The translations under genes and the position numbers were made by a program. A DNA stretch of 64,000 nt from Actinomadura meyerae (GTDB lineage: Bacteria > Actinomycetota > Actinomycetes > Streptosporangiales > Streptosporangiaceae): contig NZ_FZOR01000025.1 in assembly GCF_900188445.1 (NCBI RefSeq), positions 62,001-126,000 of the forward strand, in the 5' to 3' direction. The notes beneath the pieces are model-generated. The model made no database searches, was not told the origin of the DNA, and was given only the letters and a program-made list of their open reading frames with translations. Positions 57,757 to 64,000 of the stretch are shown one piece after another (position 1 is the first letter of the stretch; every line of letters starts with the position of its first letter).

Positions 57757-58851
57757 GTGCAGATCCAAGCCGCGGTGCTGCGCGCCGCAGACGCCCCGTA
57801 CGCGATCGAGTCGCTCGACCTCGCCGACCCCGGGCCCGGTGAGGTGCTCGTCAAGATCGCCGGTGCCGGGATGTGCCACACCGACATGCTCGGGCGGGTA
57901 CCGGGCGACCTGGTCGCCAAGCCCGTCGTGCTCGGCCACGAGGGGTCGGGCGTGGTGGAGGCGGTCGGGGCCGGCGTCACCGGCCTCACCCCCGGCGACC
58001 ACGTGGTCATGTCGTTCGACTCGTGCGGGACGTGCGACACCTGCCGCACCGCGCGCCCCGGCGCGTGCCCGCAGATGACGGCGCTCAACATGCTCGCGAT
58101 GCCGCTGGACGGCGTGCCGCGCGCCACGACCGGCGACGGCGAGGCCGTCCACACCCGCTGGTTCGGGCAGTCGTCGTTCGCGACCCACGCGCTCGGGACC
58201 GTCCGCAACGTCGTGCCGGTAACCGCCGACGTGCCGCTCGAACAGCTCGGGCCGCTCGGCTGCGGCGTGCAGACCGGCGCCGGCTCGGTGCTGCTCTCCC
58301 TCGGCGTCCGCGCCGGCGACAGCATCGCGATCTTCGGTGCGGGCGCGGTGGGGCTGTCCGCCGTGCTGGCCGCGCGGGTCGCGGGCGCGACCACGATCGT
58401 CGCGGTCGACCTGCACGAGTCGCGGCTCGACCTGGCCCGCGAGCTGGGCGCCACGCACGTGCTGAACGGCGCGGACGACGACATCGCCGGGCAGATCCGG
58501 GCGATCTCCGGCGGCGAGGGCGTGCGGTACTCGTTCGACACCACCGCCGTCCCCGAGGTGGTGTCGACGGCGGTCGCGTCGCTGTGCACCACCGGCGTGT
58601 GCGGCCTGGTCGGCGTCGGCGCCGCCGAGTACCGGCTGGACGCGAACCTCCTGCTCATGGGCCGGACGGTCAAGGGCATCATCGAGGGCGACGCCGTCCC
58701 GCAAACGTTCATCCCGACGATGATCGAGCTGTGGCGGCAGGGCCGGTTCCCGTTCGACCGCCTCATCACGACCTACCCGCTGGACCAGATCAACCAGGCG
58801 GAGGCCGACACGACGTCCGGGAAGGTCGTGAAGCCGGTTCTGATCCCGTAG
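57757..58851 (+). CDS. Zinc-dependent aryl/alkyl alcohol dehydrogenase (MDR)
   Basis: A 364-aa dehydrogenase from GTG 57757 (GAAGGAAG upstream). The catalytic zinc site is GMCHTD and GHEGSGVVEAVG. The structural zinc cysteines are in CGTCDTCRTARPGAC. The NAD motif is GAGAVGLSAVLAARVAGA with VDLHESRL. The length and WFGQSSFATHA insert match benzyl/aryl-alcohol dehydrogenases. It probably oxidises the alcohol produced by the P450 upstream. Confidence 0.92.
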   Translation: MQIQAAVLRAADAPYAIESLDLADPGPGEVLVKIAGAGMCHTDMLGRVPGDLVAKPVVLGHEGSGVVEAVGAGVTGLTPGDHVVMSFDSCGTCDTCRTARPGACPQMTALNMLAMPLDGVPRATTGDGEAVHTRWFGQSSFATHALGTVRNVVPVTADVPLEQLGPLGCGVQTGAGSVLLSLGVRAGDSIAIFGAGAVGLSAVLAARVAGATTIVAVDLHESRLDLARELGATHVLNGADDDIAGQIRAISGGEGVRYSFDTTAVPEVVSTAVASLCTTGVCGLVGVGAAEYRLDANLLLMGRTVKGIIEGDAVPQTFIPTMIELWRQGRFPFDRLITTYPLDQINQAEADTTSGKVVKPVLIP

Positions 58852-58918
58852 CCGGGACGCCGTACCGGACGTCCGAAAAAGGGTCGACCGGGCCGGGGCC
58901 GGTGCGTACGTTGCGCTC

Positions 58919-59776
58919 ATGGACGAGTTGGACCTGCTCAAGCGCTCCGGCGGCCCGGTCACCCGCGACGCCCTGGCCCGCGACCTGACCGCGCTCGGCC
59001 TCGCCGAGGGCGACATCGTGATGTTCCATACCCGCATGTCGGCGCTGGGGTATGTCGCCGGCGGCACGCAGACGGTCATCGGCGCGCTGCGGGACGCGGT
59101 CGGCGCCACGGGCACGCTGATGGTCACCTGCGGCTGGAACGACGCCCCGCCCTACGACTTCACCGACTGGCCCGCGGACTGGCAGGCCGCCGTCCGCGCC
59201 GGGCATCCCGCCTTCGACCCGGTGCTCAGCGAGGCCGACCACGACAACGGCCGGCTGCCCGAGGCACTGCGCCGCCATCCGGGCGCGGTGCGCAGCCGCC
59301 ACCCCGACGTGAGTTTCGCAGCCCTGGGCCCGGACGCCCACGCCCTGATGGACGACCACCCATGGGACGACCCGCACGGCCCAGGCAGCCCCCTGGCCCG
59401 CCTCACCGAGATGGGCGGCCGCGTGCTCATGCTGGGCGCGCCCCTGGAAACCCTCACTCTCCTGCACCACGCCGAGGCGCTCGCCGACGCGCCCGGCAAG
59501 CGGTTCGTCGACTACGAGCAGCCCATCCTCGTGGACGGCGAGCGCGTCTGGCGGCGCTTCCACGACATCGACTCCGGGAACGGCGCCTTCGACTACGACC
59601 CGGTCGTGCCCGAGGGGGTGGACGCCTTCGAGGTCATCGCCCGCGACATGCTCGCCGCCGGGTACGACCGCCGGGGCGAGGTCGGCGCGGCCATCAGCCA
59701 CCTGTTCGAAGCACCCGACGTGGTGCGCTTCGGTGTCGAGTGGATGGAGACGAAGCTCGCGGCCGGTCGCGGTTAG
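58919..59776 (+). CDS. Aminoglycoside N(3)-acetyltransferase family protein (AAC(3)-like)
   Basis: A 285-aa protein of the antibiotic-NAT/AAC(3) family: GDIVMFHTRMSALGYVAGG, LMVTCGWND, the RRHPGAVRSRHPDVSFAALGP segment, and VLMLGAPLETLTLLHHAE with the acetyl-transfer His region. It would acetylate the 3-amino group of 2-deoxystreptamine antibiotics, but many actinomycete homologues have other or unknown substrates, so resistance is not certain. No Shine-Dalgarno is apparent before ATG 58919. Its stop overlaps the convergent dehydrogenase by four bases. Confidence 0.88.
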   Translation: MDELDLLKRSGGPVTRDALARDLTALGLAEGDIVMFHTRMSALGYVAGGTQTVIGALRDAVGATGTLMVTCGWNDAPPYDFTDWPADWQAAVRAGHPAFDPVLSEADHDNGRLPEALRRHPGAVRSRHPDVSFAALGPDAHALMDDHPWDDPHGPGSPLARLTEMGGRVLMLGAPLETLTLLHHAEALADAPGKRFVDYEQPILVDGERVWRRFHDIDSGNGAFDYDPVVPEGVDAFEVIARDMLAAGYDRRGEVGAAISHLFEAPDVVRFGVEWMETKLAAGRG

Positions 59777-60681
59777 ACGACGCGGTGGAGGAGTGCGTCC
59801 CCTCGGGCGAGGCGGCGGCAGTTCTCCACCGCGACGGCGAAGTACCTGTCCCAGGTCTCGCGGGTCAGCCAGGCGACGTGCGGCATGACGACGACGTTGT
59901 CCAGGGCGAGGAGCGGGTTGGACGCGTCCGCCGGCTCCTTCTCGAAGACGTCGAGGCCGGCGCCGCCGAGCCGGCCCGCCGCCAGCGCGTCCACCAGCGC
60001 CGCCTCGTCGATGACCGCACCGCGCGCCGTGTTGACGACGATGGCGCCCTCAGGCAGCAGCGCGAGCCGCCCGGCGTCGAGCAGGTGGTGGGTCTCGTCG
60101 GTCAGCGGCACGTGCACCGACACGATGTCGCTGGCGCGGAGCAGGTCGTCCAGCTCCCGCCAGGCCGGGTCGTCGCGGCGCGGCCGGCGCGATGTGTAGA
60201 GGACGCGCGCACCGATCGCCTCCAGCATGCCGCGCAGCAGGGACGCGATCTCGCCGCCGCCGAGCAGGCCGACCGTCCGCCCGGCCAGTTCCCCGCCGGT
60301 CAGCCCGCGGTCGGCGGGCCAGCCCTCACCGCGCTTCGTCCGCGCGTCGAACGCGACGACCCGGCGCAGCGCCGCCAGCATCAGCAGCAGCGACGTCTCC
60401 GCGACGGCCTGGGCGTTCCGGCCCGGCATGTTCGCGACGGCGATCCCGCGCTCCTTCGCCGCGTCGAGGTCGATCGTGTTGACCCCGGTGCCGAGCTTCT
60501 GGATCAGCCGCAGCTTCGGCGCGCGGTCCATGTCGGCGGCCGTGAGCGGCCGCAGCACATGCCAGATGACCTCGGCGTCCGGCAGCAGCTCCGCGAACCG
60601 CGCCTCGTCCTGCTCGGAGCAGCTCGCGATGTCGAGCCCGGGCTCGGCGTGGTCCATGTCGTAGTGCAGCAGCACCCGCAT
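59773..60681 (-). CDS. D-2-hydroxyacid dehydrogenase
   Basis: 302 aa from ATG 60681. The catalytic fold of the D-isomer-specific dehydrogenases is shown by LIQKLGTGVNTIDLDAA, the NAD motif GLLGGGEIASLL, the catalytic Arg in NTARGAVIDE, Glu in GLDVFEKEP and His in MPHVAWLT. It reduces a 2-oxo acid or oxidises a D-2-hydroxy acid (phosphoglycerate or glyoxylate/hydroxypyruvate-like). The glycine motif GxGGEI departs slightly from GxGxxG. Upstream frames to 60879 are not used. Confidence 0.9.
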   Translation of the reverse strand: MRVLLHYDMDHAEPGLDIASCSEQDEARFAELLPDAEVIWHVLRPLTAADMDRAPKLRLIQKLGTGVNTIDLDAAKERGIAVANMPGRNAQAVAETSLLLMLAALRRVVAFDARTKRGEGWPADRGLTGGELAGRTVGLLGGGEIASLLRGMLEAIGARVLYTSRRPRRDDPAWRELDDLLRASDIVSVHVPLTDETHHLLDAGRLALLPEGAIVVNTARGAVIDEAALVDALAAGRLGGAGLDVFEKEPADASNPLLALDNVVVMPHVAWLTRETWDRYFAVAVENCRRLARGDALLHRVV

Positions 60682-60856
60682 GCCGTCCCCTTTCGTCTTC
60701 CGTCGTTGGGGGAACCCCGCGTCGGCGCCGGACCTTCCCACCGGATTATCGTGCTGATCATGAGGACGAGTCGCGGCGGAGCCGCCGCCGGACCCCGGGG
60801 GCCGCGCCGGCGGTGGCCGCGCACCGCGCCGTCCCGACCGGAAACGAGGTAGGCCC

Positions 60857-61852
60857 ATGTGGACGGACGTCCCGATCATCCAGGCGCCGATGGCGGGCGG
60901 CCCGTCGACGCCCGAGCTGGCCGCCGCCGTGTCGGAGGCGGGCGGCCTCGGCTTCCTCGCCGCCGGCTACAAGACTCCGGAGGCCATGCGCGCGGACATC
61001 GAGGCGACCCGGAAGCTGACCTCGCGCCCGTTCGGGATGAACGTCTTCATGCCGTCCCTGGACGAGATCGACCCCGCCGAGGTCGCCGCCTACCGCGACC
61101 GCCTCGCGCCAGAAGCCGAACGCCTCGGCGTGTCTCCCGGCACTCCGGGCCCTCGCGACGACGCCTACGAGGCCAAGGTCGCCGACCTGCTGTCCGACCC
61201 GCCGCCGTTCGTCAGCTTCACGTTCGGCTGCCCGTCGCAGGCCGTCGTCCGGGCGTTCCAGGCGAAGGGCGTGACCGTCATCGTCACCGTGACGTCCGTG
61301 GACGAGGCGCGCCAGGCGTCCGCCGCCGACGCGCTCTGCCTCCAGGGTTCCGAAGCGGGCGGTCACCGCGGGTCGTTCACGAACACGTCGGACGAACCGC
61401 TGCCGCTGCGCGTCCTGCTGCACTCGGTCCACGCGATGACCTCGCAGCCGCTCATCGCGGCCGGTGGCCTCGCCTCGTCCGCGGACGTCGCCGAGGTCCT
61501 TTCCGTGGGCGCCGTCGCCGCCCAGTTGGGGACGGCGTTCGTCCGCTGCCCGGAGAGCGGCGCCAGCGCCGTCCACAAGGCCGCCCTGACCGACCCGCGC
61601 TTCACGTCCACCGCGTTGACCCGAGCCTTCAGCGGACGGCTCGCCCGGGGCCTGGTCAACCGCTTCCTCACCGAACACTCGCCGCATGCACCGGCCGCTT
61701 ACCCCGACGTCCACTACGTGACCTCACCGCTGCGCAAGGCATCGGCCGCGCAGGGAGACCCCGAGGGCGTCAACCTGTGGGCGGGCGAGTCCTTCCACCA
61801 CACGACCGACGCCCCCGCCGCCGACGTGGTACGCGCCCTCGTCCCAGGCTGA
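60857..61852 (+). CDS. Nitronate monooxygenase
   Basis: A 331-aa FMN TIM-barrel protein of the 2-nitropropane dioxygenase family: VPIIQAPMAGGPSTPELAAAVSEAGGLGFLAAGYKTPE (two strands), FVSFTFGCPS, CLQGSEAGGHRGSF (FMN phosphate loop, with a His), and PLIAAGGLASSADVAEVLSVGAVAAQLGTAF. It oxidises alkyl nitronates such as propionate-3-nitronate. AACGAGGTAG precedes ATG 60857. The next gene begins inside its stop (TGATG), an unexpected link between nitronate detoxification and an RNA-type kinase. Confidence 0.92.
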   Translation: MWTDVPIIQAPMAGGPSTPELAAAVSEAGGLGFLAAGYKTPEAMRADIEATRKLTSRPFGMNVFMPSLDEIDPAEVAAYRDRLAPEAERLGVSPGTPGPRDDAYEAKVADLLSDPPPFVSFTFGCPSQAVVRAFQAKGVTVIVTVTSVDEARQASAADALCLQGSEAGGHRGSFTNTSDEPLPLRVLLHSVHAMTSQPLIAAGGLASSADVAEVLSVGAVAAQLGTAFVRCPESGASAVHKAALTDPRFTSTALTRAFSGRLARGLVNRFLTEHSPHAPAAYPDVHYVTSPLRKASAAQGDPEGVNLWAGESFHHTTDAPAADVVRALVPG

Positions 61853-62319
61853 TGCCCGAGCTGGCCATCCTGATCGGCCTCCAGGCGTCCGGGAAGACAA
61901 CCTTCTACCGGCGGCATCTGGCCGGGCACGTCCACGTCAGCAAGGACCTCTTCCCGAGGGGGGCACGGCGCAAGGAGGCACGCCAGCTGCGGCTCATATC
62001 CGAGGTCCTCGAACAGGACCGAGACGTGGCGGTCGACAACACGAACCCGTCCCCGGACGAATGGCGGCCGCTCATCACCGTCGGCCGCCGTCACGGCGCG
62101 CACATCATCGGCTATTGGTTCCCGCCGGACGTCACGCTCTCGATGCTGCGCAACTCCGCCCGTCCGGCCGAAATCCGGGTGCCGGACGTCGGCGTCTATG
62201 CCACGCTCAAACGTCTTCGCCGTCCGCGCCCATCGGACGGCTTCGACGCGCTGTTCACGGTGACCCCCGCCGCCGACGGCGCATTCGACGTCAGGGAGAT
62301 GACCGATGAAGGACCTTGA
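61852..62319 (+). CDS. P-loop kinase (polynucleotide-kinase-like AAA_33)
   Basis: 155 aa from ATG 61852. The Walker A GLQASGKTTF (9-18) is followed by a lid-type helix (FYRRHLAGHVHVSKDLFP), VAVDNTNPSPDEW and YWFPPDVTLSMLRNSAR, resembling the T4 Pnkp/AAA_33 kinase family that phosphorylates 5'-OH ends of nucleic acids. It overlaps the upstream nitronate monooxygenase by one base and the downstream Thg1-like gene by 14 bases. Its position before a 3'-5' polymerase suggests preparation of RNA 5' ends for extension (inference). Confidence 0.8.
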   Translation: MPELAILIGLQASGKTTFYRRHLAGHVHVSKDLFPRGARRKEARQLRLISEVLEQDRDVAVDNTNPSPDEWRPLITVGRRHGAHIIGYWFPPDVTLSMLRNSARPAEIRVPDVGVYATLKRLRRPRPSDGFDALFTVTPAADGAFDVREMTDEGP

Positions 62320-63058
62320 GGCGCAGATGCGCGCCCGCGAATGGTTCCACTCCCTCACCCTGCTGCCCGGCGCGTGGACGGTCATCCGCGTGGACGGCCG
62401 CTCCTTCTCCCGCTTCACCGAGACGCACTTCGACAAACCCTTCGACCCGCGTTTCTCGGAGCTGATGACCGAGACCGCGCAGACACTCCTCACCGACCTC
62501 GGCGCCCGCTACGCCTACACCGAGAGCGACGAGATCTCCGTCGTCCTCGACCCGTCCTTCGACCTGTTCGGCCGCGAGGTGGAGAAGCTCGTCTCCCTGT
62601 CGGCGAGCATCACGACCGCCGCGTTCACCCACGCCGCCGGTGAGCCCGCCGCGTTCGACAGCCGCATCTGGATGGGCACGACCGTGGACGACGTCGTCGA
62701 CTACTTCTCCTGGCGCCAGACCGACGCCGCCCGTTGCGCCCTGGAAGGCTTGTGCTACTGGACGCTCCGCAAGGAGGGCCGCTCCGGCCGGCAGGCCACC
62801 CGCGAACTGGAACGCACGTCCGTCTCGGCGAAGAATGAACTCCTCTACGCGCGCGGTATCAATTTCAACGAGATCCCGTCCTGGCAGCGACGCGGTATCG
62901 GGCTCTGGTGGGAGACCTACGAGAAGGTCGGCCACGACCCGATCCGCGGCGTCGACGTGACCGCGACCCGTCGCCGCGTCAAGGTCGAACGCGAACTGCC
63001 GATGAAGGACGACTACCGCGCCCTCGTCCGGTCGCTGCTGGAGTCTGACGGCGTTTGA
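62306..63058 (+). CDS. thg1: Thg1-like 3'-5' RNA polymerase (tRNA-His guanylyltransferase family)
   Basis: A 250-aa protein with the Thg1 palm: TVIRVDGRSFSRFTE (metal ligand Asp30, Gly31), the second carboxylates in YTESDEISVVL (Asp75, Glu76), SLSASITTAAF, and the C-terminal family block KNELLYARGINFNEIPSWQRRGIG. Eukaryotic Thg1 adds G-1 to tRNA-His; bacterial and archaeal Thg1-like proteins repair 5'-truncated tRNAs by templated 3'-5' addition. The P-loop kinase upstream overlaps it, so both are made together as a probable RNA-repair unit. These proteins are sporadic in bacteria. Confidence 0.93.
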   Translation: MKDLEAQMRAREWFHSLTLLPGAWTVIRVDGRSFSRFTETHFDKPFDPRFSELMTETAQTLLTDLGARYAYTESDEISVVLDPSFDLFGREVEKLVSLSASITTAAFTHAAGEPAAFDSRIWMGTTVDDVVDYFSWRQTDAARCALEGLCYWTLRKEGRSGRQATRELERTSVSAKNELLYARGINFNEIPSWQRRGIGLWWETYEKVGHDPIRGVDVTATRRRVKVERELPMKDDYRALVRSLLESDGV

Positions 63059-63143
63059 CGGGCGGCTTCAGGGGTAGCCGCCACACGCAGTGACAGGGGT
63101 GGCCTGCCCCGCCCACCGCGGACGCCCAAGGGGGTCGTAGAAC

Positions 63144-64000
63144 GTGCAGGGCAACGGAGACGACCGCACGAAGCCGCAGGTTCTCTCGGAACCGGTGCCT
63201 CCATATCCCAAGCAGCGGCAGCAGCCGCCCGGCAGCGAGCAGGACGTCGAGCCGAAGCCCCGCTACCAGGCGGAGCGCTACCGCGCCGCGGACAAGCTGC
63301 GCGGCAAGATCGCGCTGATCACGGGCGGCGACTCGGGCATCGGACGCGCGGTGGCGGTGCTCTACGCCCGCGAGGGCGCCGACGTCGCCATCACGTACCT
63401 GCCGGAGGAGCAGCAGGACGCGGACGAGACGCGTCGCGCCGTGGAGGCCGAAGGGCGCAGGTGCCTGCCGCTGTCCGGCGACCTGGCCGATGCGTCGTTC
63501 TGCTACGGCGCCGTCGAGCGGACGGTGCGGGAACTGGGCGGCCTGAACATCCTGGTACAGAACGCGGCCCACCTGAACAGCCAGCTGGACCTGTCGCAGC
63601 TCTCCTTCGAGGACTGGGACCGCTCCTTCAAGGTGAACGTGTACTCGTACTTCCACCTCGTGCAGGCCGCGCGTCCGCATCTTAAGGCGGGCGACTCCAT
63701 CATCGCGACCGCCTCGGAGGAGGCTCTCAAGGGCAGCGACACGATGATCGACTACGCGGCCGGCAAGGCCGCCCTGGTCAACTTCACCAAGTCGATCGCG
63801 TTCCACCTGGCCAAGGACGGCATCCGCGCGAACGTGGTGGCCCCCGGCCCGACCTGGACCGTCCTCAACATCGCCGACCAGAACATGCCGCAGGACGGGC
63901 TCGCGAACCTCGGCAGCGAGGGGCCGATGGGACGCGTCGCGCAGCCGGAGGAGATGGCGCCGGCGTACGTGTACCTGGCGTCCGACGCCGACTCCAGCTA
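63144..64000 (+). CDS. Short-chain dehydrogenase/reductase (3' end beyond window)
   Basis: About 285 codons from GTG 63144 (AAGGGGG upstream) remain open to the window edge. A 50-residue charged N-terminal extension (KPQVLSEPVPPYPKQRQQPPG) is typical of the YhdF/YhxD stress-type SDRs. NAD binding: ALITGGDSGIGRAVAVLYAREGADV. Also present are LVQNAAH (NNAG-equivalent), the catalytic Ser in IIATASEEAL and the Tyr/Lys pair in YAAGK, then VAPGPTWT. It probably reduces a small carbonyl or sugar. A normal member would end within about 15 codons. Confidence 0.92.
   Translation, partial: MQGNGDDRTKPQVLSEPVPPYPKQRQQPPGSEQDVEPKPRYQAERYRAADKLRGKIALITGGDSGIGRAVAVLYAREGADVAITYLPEEQQDADETRRAVEAEGRRCLPLSGDLADASFCYGAVERTVRELGGLNILVQNAAHLNSQLDLSQLSFEDWDRSFKVNVYSYFHLVQAARPHLKAGDSIIATASEEALKGSDTMIDYAAGKAALVNFTKSIAFHLAKDGIRANVVAPGPTWTVLNIADQNMPQDGLANLGSEGPMGRVAQPEEMAPAYVYLASDADSS

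Noticed and set aside
1..64000. CRISPR arrays, rRNA or tRNA genes
   Set aside because: No regularly spaced repeats with unique spacers and no tRNA T-loop or anticodon-arm patterns were found by eye.

Overview
The window is about 70% GC, with dense genes and many ATGA or TGATG start/stop overlaps. Marker families include DUF574 methyltransferases, DUF5753/DUF397 regulators, a B12-riboswitch-controlled class Ia ribonucleotide reductase and a truncated haemoglobin fused to an ABM domain. Together these point to a filamentous actinomycete, most likely Streptosporangiales/Thermomonosporaceae (Actinomadura-like). The genus is an inference from gene content.

Layout. 1-9.8 kb: a secreted-protein tail, a DUF574 methyltransferase, a whiJ/abaA-type developmental cluster (anti-sigma-like ATPase, XRE-DUF5753, DUF397), a PadR/GyrI-like pair with a palindromic operator, a hydrolase, a SigE-like ECF sigma factor, a FadD19-like acyl-CoA ligase and a membrane Ser/Thr kinase. 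9.8-18 kb: a compact Rho, a crotonase lacking both usual catalytic glutamates, a coiled-coil membrane protein, a NarL-type two-component system, a polysaccharide deacetylase and a DSD1-like PLP enzyme. 18-25 kb: a GAF-LuxR regulator, two acyl-CoA ligases, a TetR/MFS divergent pair with a long inverted-repeat operator, and DoxX. 25-30 kb: GNAT, ABM-haemoglobin, a small membrane protein, a secreted-repeat lipoprotein and a copper-type set (CopC, YcnI-like, Met/His-rich membrane protein). 30-36 kb: paired NrdR-like boxes and a cobalamin riboswitch ahead of nrdA-nrdB, then a sigma factor with a membrane propeller protein.

36.3-47.9 kb: an 11.6-kb actinomycete integrative and conjugative element (AICE, pSAM2 type) carrying int, xis, rep, an FtsK-like translocase, pra and a GntR/KorSA-like repressor, plus cargo. 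It lies inside an Fe/Mn superoxide dismutase gene. The N-terminal 79 codons, with a Nur-like box just upstream, remain on the left. The C-terminal 121 codons are on the right. The junction replaces the TGG codon with TAG. Joining the two halves restores a full-length 200-aa enzyme, so excision should repair the gene. This is the most striking feature of the window.

48-64 kb: catabolic and accessory genes. These are a hotdog thioesterase with an alcohol dehydrogenase, a truncated TPR regulator, a pentapeptide-repeat protein, PaaX, an orphan histidine kinase, a VanY-like peptidase, an AidB-like acyl-CoA dehydrogenase, a P450 with a second alcohol dehydrogenase, an AAC(3)-type acetyltransferase, a 2-hydroxyacid dehydrogenase and a nitronate monooxygenase. 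A P-loop kinase overlaps a Thg1-like 3'-5' nucleotidyltransferase, which looks like an RNA-repair pair. A short-chain dehydrogenase runs off the right edge. No tRNA, rRNA or CRISPR array was seen.
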